From assembly GCA_964413535.1 (NCBI GenBank), contig CAYPTB010000049.1:1-64000 (forward strand): DNA of 64,000 nt, read 5' to 3'. The stretch comes from CAYPTB01 sp964413535 (lineage in GTDB: Bacteria > Planctomycetota > UBA1135 > GCA-002686595). This document shows positions 27,548-34,650 of the stretch, one piece after another; the first letter of the stretch is position 1; the number at the start of each line of letters is the position of its first letter. Position numbers and translations under genes: made by a program. Below the pieces are notes generated by a model, which did no database searches, was not told where the DNA came from, and worked only from the letters and a program-made list of their open reading frames with translations.

Positions 27548-27771
27548 CGCGCGCGTCGACGCTCGGATCTTGCAGCGAAGAGCCTTCCACCGCAGCGTCC
27601 GACCGACTTCTTGCGCGTCGCTTACGAGTGCGCCGCCCGGACGCGCAGGTCATGTGCGCTACCGCACGACCACGCGAAGCGCCTCGGACGACGGAACTTG
27701 GCAGCGGTGCATGCGACCTGGGAGCCGGCCGCAATCATCAGCGTGTGCTTGAGCGCGGTCGGGAGCGGTCC

Positions 27772-27999
27772 GTGACTTTCCGCGGGGTGAGCTTCTACGT
27801 CATCACCGTCGAGGACTTGGTCTTGTTCAAGCTGATCGCGGGGCGGCACAAGGACGACTCGGACGTCGTCGATCTTCTCGCGCTCAGCGGCTCACTCGAC
27901 CTCGACTACTTGAAGACTTGGGCTGCTCGACTCGAAGTCGAGCCGCGCCTGCTTCGGCTGGCCCGCGAGGCCGCCCGCGACGACCTTGCCGGACACTGA
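27772..27999 (+). pseudogene. Truncated nucleotidyltransferase-like (DUF6036-type) gene
   Basis: The frame reads FYVITVEDLVLFKLIAGRHK, then DVVDLL and LDLDYLKTWAARLEVE. This is the C-terminal part of antitoxin-like nucleotidyltransferase-fold proteins (DUF6036 and relatives). The N-terminal half with the GG-x-AV...DID motif is absent in all three frames upstream. A GTG at 27772 could give a 75-residue product, but a broken gene is more likely. The rest of 27548-27771 holds nothing recognisable. Confidence 0.45.
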
Positions 28000-28093
28000 C
28001 TCTTCCTTGGCGAGGGATTCACCTTCCGATTCAGTAATCCCCGCTTGCGCACCCCAGCGGCGCTCGGCACCTTTTTCCGCCGTGCCCCGAGCC

Positions 28094-28369
28094 ATGACCG
28101 TCACGATCCGCGTTCCTGCGGCGCTGCGCGCCTACTGTGAGGGCGCTTCGGAGCTCGAGCTCTCGGCTTCGAGCGTACGCGGCGTTCTCGAGCGGCTCGA
28201 GGAGCTCCACCCATCGCTGCATTCGAGCGTCTGCGACGAGACCGGCGCGGTGCGCCGCCACGTGAACCTGTTCGTGAACGCTTCCCACGTGCGCGAGCGG
28301 AAGGGGCTCGACACGGAGCTCTCCCCGGGTGACGTCGTCACGATCCTGCCCGCAGTTTCAGGAGGTTGA
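28094..28369 (+). CDS. MoaD/ThiS-like ubiquitin-fold sulfur carrier
   Basis: 91 residues from the ATG at 28094. It starts with TVTIRVPAALRAYCEGASEL and ends in the exposed Gly-Gly of sulfur carriers (PAVSGG). MoaD and ThiS are activated at that C-terminus by an E1-like enzyme and donate sulfur for molybdopterin, thiamine or other products. Neither moaE, thiG nor an E1-like gene is adjacent. The next gene, a BNR propeller, starts two bases after the stop, and its ribosome site GGAGG lies inside the last codons, so the two are surely co-expressed. Its partner pathway is therefore unknown. Confidence 0.88.
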   Translation: MTVTIRVPAALRAYCEGASELELSASSVRGVLERLEELHPSLHSSVCDETGAVRRHVNLFVNASHVRERKGLDTELSPGDVVTILPAVSGG

Positions 28370-28371
28370 AC

Positions 28372-29484
28372 ATGTCGGACCGCGTCGTTCTGTGCATCGG
28401 GACCAAGAAGGGTCTGTTCGTCGCCGAGGGACCGAAGACGCGGCGCAAGTTCGAGCTGCGCGGACCCTTCGGATCCGGGGTGGGCATCAACGCGGCGTTG
28501 ATCGACACGCGCGGCTCGCCGCGCATCTACGCCTCGAGCTGCAACGCCTTCTTCGGCATGAAGATCCTGCGCTCGACGGACCTCGGGAAGAAGTTCAAGG
28601 AGACCAAGTCGGCTCCGGCCTTCCCGAAGGAGGACGGTCGCGCGCTGGCGAACATCTGGTCGCTCGAAGCGGGCGACACGAAGAAGGAGCTGTGGTGCGG
28701 CGTCGAGCCCGCGTCGCTCTTCAAGAGCGGCGACGGCGGCGATTCCTGGGAGATGGTGCCGGGCATCAGCAACCACGCCCACTCGCGGCAGTGGCAGCCG
28801 GGGAACGGCGGGTTGTGCATGCACACGATCCTGCGCGATGGGAATCGCGTGCACCTCGGGATCTCGACCGGCGGTCACTACCTGAGCGAGGACGGCGGCG
28901 CGACCTTCACGGCTTCCAACACGGGAGTCGGCGCCGGGTTCATGCCCGAGGCCTACCCCGAGTTCGGCCAATGCGTGCACAAGATGGCGAAGCACGCCGA
29001 CGCGCCCGGCCGGCTCTACATGCAGAACCACGGCGGCTGGGCCGATTGGGACGGACCCGGCGGGCCACGGCCGGACATCGGCGTGCTGCGCAGCGACGAC
29101 TACGGCAAGACCTGGCGCTCGATCGCGAAGGGTCTCCCGTCCGACTTCGGCTTCCCGATCGTCGTGCATCCCGACGACGCCGACACGGTCTACGTGGTCC
29201 CGCTCGAGCCGACGACGCGCACCTGTCCGGGCGGGGTTCCCGCGGTCTGGCGCAGCGAGAACGGCGGCGGTTCGTGGAAGCGGCTCACCCGCGGACTGCC
29301 GAAGAAGGAGAGCTTCTTCACCGTATTGCGCGACGCGCTCGACGTCGACGAGCTCAAGTCACCGGCCCTGTACTTCGGGACCACGACCGGACAGTTGTGG
29401 ATGGGCCGAGACGGCGGTGAGGAGTGGGAGTGCCTGTTCGACTCGCTCCCGCCGATCCACTGCGTGAAAGTCGCGGTGGTGTGA
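28372..29484 (+). CDS. BNR/sialidase-like beta-propeller protein
   Basis: 370 residues. No signal peptide, so cytoplasmic as drawn. It opens with VLCIGTKKGLFVAEG, and Asp-box-like turns recur (SGDGGDSWEMV, SEDGGATFTA, SDDYGKTWRSI, GGSWKRL), typical of six-bladed BNR/YCF48-like propellers. Catalytic residues of true sialidases (Arg triad, Tyr/Glu pair) are not evident, so glycosidase activity should not be assumed. I believe similar propellers occur next to MoaD/ThiS-like genes in other bacteria, which suggests a conserved but uncharacterised module. Start fixed by GGAGG seven bases upstream. Confidence 0.88.
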   Translation: MSDRVVLCIGTKKGLFVAEGPKTRRKFELRGPFGSGVGINAALIDTRGSPRIYASSCNAFFGMKILRSTDLGKKFKETKSAPAFPKEDGRALANIWSLEAGDTKKELWCGVEPASLFKSGDGGDSWEMVPGISNHAHSRQWQPGNGGLCMHTILRDGNRVHLGISTGGHYLSEDGGATFTASNTGVGAGFMPEAYPEFGQCVHKMAKHADAPGRLYMQNHGGWADWDGPGGPRPDIGVLRSDDYGKTWRSIAKGLPSDFGFPIVVHPDDADTVYVVPLEPTTRTCPGGVPAVWRSENGGGSWKRLTRGLPKKESFFTVLRDALDVDELKSPALYFGTTTGQLWMGRDGGEEWECLFDSLPPIHCVKVAVV

Positions 29485-29553
29485 GCGTCATGAGAAAACG
29501 CTGGAGCGGGCGCGAACTGCCCACTGCGACCTCTGCGGCCGCGAACATGGGTC

Positions 29554-31077
29554 TCACCTGCGCACGAACTCGATCGGGCCGTCGTCCAGGCGAATGCGCA
29601 CGATCGTGTCGCGATCGCGCTCGAACGCTCCTCTGCGCGGCTCTTCTCCGATGAGCAGCGAGAACGCATCGGGTCCAGCCGGCGCGAGGTGGCATTCGAG
29701 CGAGCCCATGCGGACGGTGAGAGACTCGCCCGCGACGCCGATCGTCAGGGTGCCCCAGTGCTCGTTCACGAAGATGCCGGCGTAGCGCTCGGGCGCGAGC
29801 GAGAGGCCATTGTGTGCGCCGAGCGGCTCGGGCAGGCGCCGGTGCTCGGCTAGGCCGGGCAAGTTGCGCGCGACCTCTTCGCGCAAGCCCGGTAGGAGAT
29901 CCTGGCCGCTCTCGCCGAGCAGGCGGTCGTACAGGTCGACCGACACGATCTGATCGATGAACAGCGACGCCGGCAGGTCGCAGTTCGTCACCACGGCGAC
30001 GCCGATTCCGTGCTCGGGCAGGAACGACGTGTGCGCTGAAGCGCCGAGGTAGCCGCCGTTGTGGAACGCGTAGGGACGACCGCGGTAGGTGCCGCGACCC
30101 CAGCCGAGGCCGAAGCCCTGCTGGACGCGAATGCGGCCGCTCGGCGGGAAATCGCACTGTCGGCCGATCATCTCGGCGAACAACTCCTCCGAGACGATGC
30201 GCCTGCCGTCGATGGCGCCGCGCCCGAGATTCAGCCGCAGCCAACGCGCGAGGTCGCGCGCCGTCGTACCGAGCCCGCCCGCCGCGTGCATGGTCGCATT
30301 GGTCTTGTGCGGTGCGGGAACGAGCTGGCTGCCGTTCGTCTGCTGCGGACGTGCGACGTCGGCGCGCGCGTACATCTCATCGGCGTAGGGCGTCGTCGCG
30401 AGCATGCCGGCCGGCCGCAGCACGCGCTCGAGCAAGACCTCTTGCCACGGCTTCTTCGCCACCGACTCGATCACGCGGCCGAGCAGCGTGAAGTGGATGT
30501 TCGAGTACGCGGGAGCGTCGCCCGCCGTCGCCGCCGTGCGCAGGAAATAGTAGTAGCGGTCGTTGGTGATCTCGCCCGTGTAGGCGTCGAGCAGCACGAT
30601 CGGAGGGCAATCGAGCGCAGCGCGGTGGCACAGGAGATCGCGCAGCGTGATCGCGGCCGCGCGCTCGGCGTCGGGCAGCTCGAAGCGCGGGAGGAAGGCC
30701 TTCACGGGCACGTCGAGGTCGAGCTTCCCGTCGTCGACGAGCGCGAGCACGGTCATGGCGACGAATGGCTTCGTCGCCGACGCGATGTAGAAGGCCGTAT
30801 CGAGGGTCACCGTCGCGTGCGTCGCGGGATCGAGCTCACCGAACGCGTCGAGCAGGAGCACCTCGCCGTCCTTCACCGCGACGACGGCGAAGCCCGGCAC
30901 GAAGAACTCCCCGTGGGCCGCGGCCCAGCGCTCGCGCAGCCCTTCGAGCTCGGGAGCGAGGGCGCTGTGCTCCGGCTCGACGCGGCGCACCGCGGTCCCG
31001 TCCTCCAGACCGTGAGCCGCCGGGTTCCAACCGAGGATCAGCAGGAACGTCGGCGCGATGCAGAGCTGCGTGAACAT
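29554..31077 (-). CDS. Serine beta-lactamase-like hydrolase (class C/EstB type)
   Basis: 507 residues from the ATG at 31077 behind GAGGAG. A hydrophobic N-terminus (2-22) suggests export. The penicillin-binding-protein fold shows the catalytic S-x-x-K as SATK in YIASATKPFVAMT, the Y-x-N as YSN, and a third-motif candidate HNGG. The 130-residue C-terminal extension resembles the beta-barrel domain found in many of these esterases. Members hydrolyse esters or D-amino-acid peptides; true antibiotic resistance cannot be inferred. The upstream AraC gene overlaps the start by 40 bases, so regulator and hydrolase are translationally linked. Confidence 0.92.
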   Translation of the reverse strand: MFTQLCIAPTFLLILGWNPAAHGLEDGTAVRRVEPEHSALAPELEGLRERWAAAHGEFFVPGFAVVAVKDGEVLLLDAFGELDPATHATVTLDTAFYIASATKPFVAMTVLALVDDGKLDLDVPVKAFLPRFELPDAERAAAITLRDLLCHRAALDCPPIVLLDAYTGEITNDRYYYFLRTAATAGDAPAYSNIHFTLLGRVIESVAKKPWQEVLLERVLRPAGMLATTPYADEMYARADVARPQQTNGSQLVPAPHKTNATMHAAGGLGTTARDLARWLRLNLGRGAIDGRRIVSEELFAEMIGRQCDFPPSGRIRVQQGFGLGWGRGTYRGRPYAFHNGGYLGASAHTSFLPEHGIGVAVVTNCDLPASLFIDQIVSVDLYDRLLGESGQDLLPGLREEVARNLPGLAEHRRLPEPLGAHNGLSLAPERYAGIFVNEHWGTLTIGVAGESLTVRMGSLECHLAPAGPDAFSLLIGEEPRRGAFERDRDTIVRIRLDDGPIEFVRR

Positions 31078-31973
31078 GGGAGTCTCCTCGTGTATGTGCT
31101 CGCAGCGTGGCAAGGGATCGTCGCAGCGTCTTGGACGGATGCAACCTGCACCGGCGCGGTGCGCACGAGCACGCGGTAGCGGGCAGGGGAGAGCCCCACC
31201 CAGCGCGCGAAGAGCCGGCACAGGTGGGCCTGGTCACACAGGCCGACGCGGAAGGCAACCTCCGCGAGGTCGGCGCTCGTCGTGCGGAGGAGCCGCGTCG
31301 CGGCGCGGGTGCGCGATCGTTGGACGTACTCCGTCGGCCCGAGTCCGTGCACGCGCCGGAAGACGCGCGCGAGGTGGATCGGATGGACGCCGACCGCGTT
31401 CGCCAGCGCGCGCACGCGCAGCGGGCGGTCGAGCTCGTCCTCGATCAAGTCTTCGGCATCCGCTAGCCAAGGAGGCGCGGCCCCAGTCGCTCGCTCCTCG
31501 CCCGGCAGCGCGGCGAGCACGCCGTCGACGCGTTCTTCGAGCTCGCTCTCGCCGTTCGACATCGAGCCGAGCAACGCGAACATCGCCCTGGCAAGCGTGC
31601 CGCCCGATTCCCAGCGGTACTCGAGCGGGGGGCCGAGCTCGGGCAGGAACTCCCGCTCCCGCACGGGCTCGAGGAGCAGCGTCGCGACCGGCGCCGTGCC
31701 GAACTCGTCCGCGTGGCGAACGCCCGCCGGTTTCGTCGCGCAGTCCCCCGGGCCCGCGCGACGGCGTGCGCACGGCGTCGTCTCCTCGAGTACACCCGCG
31801 GCGACCAGCGTGATGCTCGCGGCGTCGTGCGCATGGGGCACCTGCACGAGACCGGGCGCGTACTCGACCCGCCGCACGCGCACCGAGCCGATCTCGAGGG
31901 CAGCGCTCGCCAGAACGCGCGGCCCGCTCGCAGGGCAGAGCACGGGAGCGTTGGAGCTGGGCGGAATCAGCAC
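31038..31973 (-). CDS. AraC family transcriptional regulator
   Basis: 311 residues from a GTG at 31973 with GAGG close upstream. The N-terminal part is a cupin-like sensor (VPHAHDAASITLVAAG, GVRHADEFG). The C-terminal half holds two helix-turn-helix motifs: LRVRALANAVGVHPIHLARVF and the AraC signature around AEVAFRVGLCDQAHLCRLFAR with a G-x-SPARYR end. It probably regulates the overlapping serine hydrolase gene, perhaps in response to a small ligand. The last 40 residues, encoded over the start of the hydrolase gene, are low-complexity and may be dispensable. Confidence 0.93.
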   Translation of the reverse strand: MLIPPSSNAPVLCPASGPRVLASAALEIGSVRVRRVEYAPGLVQVPHAHDAASITLVAAGVLEETTPCARRRAGPGDCATKPAGVRHADEFGTAPVATLLLEPVREREFLPELGPPLEYRWESGGTLARAMFALLGSMSNGESELEERVDGVLAALPGEERATGAAPPWLADAEDLIEDELDRPLRVRALANAVGVHPIHLARVFRRVHGLGPTEYVQRSRTRAATRLLRTTSADLAEVAFRVGLCDQAHLCRLFARWVGLSPARYRVLVRTAPVQVASVQDAATIPCHAASTYTRRLPCSRSSASRRRSC

Positions 31974-32183
31974 ATCACCTCGAATGGCAACGCGCTCATT
32001 GGGAACGCCGCACGCATGCTTTCACGGCGCGCTCGGCGACCGCGCGTTCAAGACAGCACCACGGGGCCATCACCTTCTCGGATCGCGATCCATGAATCCT
32101 TCCCGCACGCTGGCGGCCCTGGGTATATAGGTAGCAGTCGACGGTGGGTCGTCTTGGTGTGATGTCCGCCGATCGTGTCCCTG

Positions 32184-32220
32184 CCCTTCCCCGTTCTGCG
32201 GGAAGGGAGACGAAGGAGGT
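32184..32220 (+). promoter_or_regulatory. Leader hairpin and strong ribosome site of the DUF1326 gene
   Basis: CCCTTCCC (32184-32191) pairs exactly with GGGAAGGG (32200-32207), eight bases between. Five bases later lies AAGGAGGT (32213-32220), five bases before the ATG. The hairpin could protect or tune translation of the mRNA. A TATATAGGT stretch near 32125 is a possible promoter. Confidence 0.5.
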
Positions 32221-32225
32221 ACCCC

Positions 32226-32999
32226 ATGCGAAACAAACTGATTTCGATCGTTCTCGCTTGCGCCGCTCTCGCGGGTCTCGCAGCGGCGCGCGCGCTCTCT
32301 TCTCCGGTCGAGCCTCGCGCGGCCGAGGCCGAATGGAGCCTGAACGCCACCATCATCGAGGCATGCAGCTGCCCGATGTTCTGTCAGTGCTACTTCAACC
32401 CGGAGCCTGCCAGTTTCCCGGGCTGCTGCCCGCCGGGCTCGGATCCGAAGGATGCGCCGCGGTACTGCCGCTTCAACAACGCCTTCCAGGTGAACAAAGG
32501 AAGCTTCGGGGCCGTCAAGCTCGACGGCGCCAAGTTCTGGATAGCGGGCGACCTCGGCGGCGACTTCTCCAAGGGCGAGATGAACTGGGCCGTGTTGCAC
32601 TTCGACCCCGCGGTCAAGAAAGAACAGCGCGAGGGCATCCAGACGATCCTCGGCCACCTCTATCCCGTGAAGTGGCAGTCGTTCCAGGTGGGCGCCGACC
32701 ACGCGATGGAGTGGAAGGGCGGGAAGGACCGAGCGGTCGCCAAGCTCGACGGCGGCAAGGTCGCCGAGGTCGTGCTCGTGCGCAACCAAGAGATAGGGAT
32801 GACGAACGATCCGATCGTGATCCACAACCTCAAGTACTGGGGAGCGCCGCGCAACGACGGCTTCGTCCTCATGGCGAACGAGATCGAAGCCTATCGCGCC
32901 GGCGACGAGCCCTACGAGTTCAAGGGCACGAACGGCTTCATGATCACCTTCGACATCAACTCGAAGGACGTGGCCGGAGCGGCGTCGAAGGCCTACTGA
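32226..32999 (+). CDS. DUF1326 family exported protein
   Basis: 257 residues from an ATG behind a near-perfect Shine-Dalgarno. Residues 1-25 form a signal peptide (KLISIVLACAALAGLAAA). The DUF1326 N-terminal signature follows with five clustered cysteines (EACSCPMFCQCYF, GCC), and the family core continues through MNWAVLHFDP and the YPVKWQSFQVG block. The cysteine cluster suggests metal binding. No biochemical role is established for the family to my knowledge. Most family members are cytosolic, so the signal peptide here is worth noting. A perfect palindrome follows the stop. Confidence 0.92.
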   Translation: MRNKLISIVLACAALAGLAAARALSSPVEPRAAEAEWSLNATIIEACSCPMFCQCYFNPEPASFPGCCPPGSDPKDAPRYCRFNNAFQVNKGSFGAVKLDGAKFWIAGDLGGDFSKGEMNWAVLHFDPAVKKEQREGIQTILGHLYPVKWQSFQVGADHAMEWKGGKDRAVAKLDGGKVAEVVLVRNQEIGMTNDPIVIHNLKYWGAPRNDGFVLMANEIEAYRAGDEPYEFKGTNGFMITFDINSKDVAGAASKAY

Positions 33000-33040
33000 C
33001 CGCCGAATCTGCGCTGCCGCTCGCGGACGAGCATGTCACC

Positions 33041-33071
33041 GCATGCGCCGGTGCGCTGCACCGGCGCATGC
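33041..33071 (+). terminator. Perfect 14-bp hairpin after the DUF1326 gene
   Basis: GCATGCGCCGGTGC (33041-33054) and its exact complement (33058-33071) flank GCT. No T-run follows, so it is either a terminator of the kind used in high-GC genomes, a 3'-end stabiliser, or a protein-binding site. The rest of the 392-base gap to 33391 shows nothing recognisable. Confidence 0.6.
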
Positions 33072-33391
33072 AACACGACGCATCGCACGTGGCATGGATC
33101 CGGTCCGCACCGTCCAAGGTCCGCGGATCCGGTGTGCCGCGAGGATGACATCGACCGGATCGTGAACCCATAGAGGTGGGACGGACCGCCACTCTCGTTC
33201 GGCGATGCGCGCGTTGGCGGTCGAGAGCACTCGACTTCGAAAGGGCCGGCTCATGCGCTCGATCCGGAGGAGCTCGTACGGGACGGGGCGAGAGCGCGGG
33301 GCTTGATGCGTCGGTCCCGGATCGCGAGGATCCCGGGCCTTCCGGCGGGCTCGCCCGCCTTCCCTTTGCCCGTGAGGAGGAGCCGACGATC

Positions 33392-33799
33392 ATGAGCTAC
33401 TCGAGGAGCGACTGGGGCCGCTTGCTGCTCCGCGTGACTTTCGGAGGAATGATGCTCTTCCACGGGATCGCGAAGCTCCAGCACGGAATCGAGGGGATTC
33501 GAGCCGGCGTCGTGGGAAAAGGCCTGCCCGAAGTGCTGGCCTACGGCGTGTACGCGGGCGAGATCCTGGCGCCCGTGCTCTTGATCGCCGGCGTGTTCAC
33601 GTCGATCGCCGCGCTGGTGCTCGCGTTCAACATGGTCGTCGCGATCTACGTCGCGCACTCGGCGGAGATCTTCTCCATCGGCGAGCACGGCAACTGGGCG
33701 ATCGAGCTCCCCATGCTCTACCTGCTCGGCGCCCTCGCGATCCTGCTCCTCGGGCCGGGCGAGATCGCGTTCCGGAGCTCGAGCGGGAAGCGCCGCTAA
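33392..33799 (+). CDS. DoxX family membrane protein
   Basis: 135 residues, four membrane helices (about 8-25, 45-68, 72-93 and 103-123). The family signature is clear in the first helix, LLLRVTFGGMMLFHGIAKL, and in the second, GEILAPVLLIAGVFT. Start chosen for the GAGGAGG about ten bases upstream. DoxX proteins are linked to thiol, sulfur or redox stress in different bacteria; no enzymatic partner is next to it. A strong hairpin after the stop likely ends the transcript. Confidence 0.92.
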   Translation: MSYSRSDWGRLLLRVTFGGMMLFHGIAKLQHGIEGIRAGVVGKGLPEVLAYGVYAGEILAPVLLIAGVFTSIAALVLAFNMVVAIYVAHSAEIFSIGEHGNWAIELPMLYLLGALAILLLGPGEIAFRSSSGKRR

Positions 33800-33813
33800 C
33801 GCAGAACGAAATC

Positions 33814-33838
33814 GGGGAAGCTCGTGGAGAGCTTCCCC
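33814..33838 (+). terminator. Hairpin terminator after doxX-like gene
   Basis: GGGGAAGCTC (33814-33823) pairs perfectly with GAGCTTCCCC (33829-33838) around a five-base loop. It starts 14 bases after the doxX-like stop. No T-run follows. Confidence 0.6.
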
Positions 33839-33886
33839 GGTCGCCTGCATCGGGCCCGCCGGCGTGGATGCCGGCTACCTATTGAT

Positions 33887-34078
33887 TTACTCGTCGACGG
33901 CGTCTTCGATCTCCTCACCGGCGTCCTCGATGGCTTCGCCCGCGTCCTCGATTCCCTCGTCGACGTTCTCGCCGGCTTCTTCCATCATGCCGTCATCTGG
34001 ACAGCCGTACAGGCCGAGGGTCGGGACCAACGCGGCGGCGACGAATACACAGTGCTTCATGGCTTTCAGGATCTTCAT
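33887..34078 (-). CDS. Small acidic lipoprotein
   Basis: 63 residues from the ATG at 34078 behind AAGGAG. An export signal ends in the lipobox LGLYGC at about 21-26, giving a mature peptide of fewer than 40 residues. The mature part is built of a repeating acidic heptad-like unit, variants of EDAGEAI and EDAGEEI, and will be a highly charged helix. Small lipoproteins of this kind occur in many bacteria and may cushion or organise the envelope. A shorter start at an internal ATG (MKHCVF) is possible. No family assigned. Confidence 0.8.
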   Translation of the reverse strand: MKILKAMKHCVFVAAALVPTLGLYGCPDDGMMEEAGENVDEGIEDAGEAIEDAGEEIEDAVDE

Positions 34079-34209
34079 GGGTGACTCCTTGTCAGGGGGG
34101 GTTCTGTTCTCAGGTTCGTGACCTTGCGCTCCGAGCGCGCATCAACGATTGCTCTCCATTTCACTGCAGGCCGAGGGGCGCTCGAGCCGTGAGCCTCTGT
34201 GCGACGCCA

Positions 34210-34377
34210 TCAGTCCAGCACCCGTTTGCGGCCGAAGACGAGGCTCACCACGAAGATCACGAGGAACACGAAGAAGAGGACCTTCGCTATCCCGGCGGCC
34301 GACGCTGCGATGCCCGTGAAGCCGAACACGGCCGCGACGAGCGCGAGCAGTAGGAACATCAGGGACCAGCTGAGCAT
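34210..34377 (-). CDS. DUF1328 family small membrane protein
   Basis: 55 residues from the ATG at 34377 behind GGAGG. Almost entirely two membrane helices with a glycine-rich turn (VAAVFGFTGIAASAAGIAKV), ending in RKRVLD. This matches the DUF1328 (YtjA) pattern. Its role is unknown; relatives are often in stress or envelope operons. It is close to the small lipoprotein on the same strand, with about 130 bases between. Confidence 0.85.
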   Translation of the reverse strand: MLSWSLMFLLLALVAAVFGFTGIAASAAGIAKVLFFVFLVIFVVSLVFGRKRVLD

Positions 34378-34521
34378 CGTTTGCCTCCGTGTCAGGGCGC
34401 GCGCGGGGGGATCGCGCACTCGACACAGTCATAGGGCAACGTCTGGTCCGGTGACCCTCGGGATAACTGGGTAGCCTTCTCCCAAAGGCAAGGCTTGGCC
34501 GAGTTGCGGACCCCTCGATCG

Positions 34522-34650
34522 ATGGATCCACGCCCGTCGGGAGGCGTGCCGGAAGCGTACTCCGCGGTACGGCCGACGTGGCGGCGCTACGGTCTCGACA
34601 AGGACGAGTTCAAGCCGAAGAGGACTGACGCGAGTTCACTTCGAGAGTAG
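34522..34650 (+). CDS. Doubtful 42-residue open frame
   Basis: The frame from ATG 34522 has charged residues at the end (RRYGLDKDEFKPKRTDAS) and looks more protein-like than random. No ribosome site, and it overlaps the 3' end of the opposite gene by 15 bases. It may be a remnant of a longer gene or no gene at all. The rest of 34420-34635 shows nothing recognisable. Confidence 0.2.
   Translation: MDPRPSGGVPEAYSAVRPTWRRYGLDKDEFKPKRTDASSLRE

Noticed and set aside
28372..29484. True sialidase
   Set aside because: Only Asp-box-like propeller turns are present; the arginine triad and catalytic pair of sialidases were not found.
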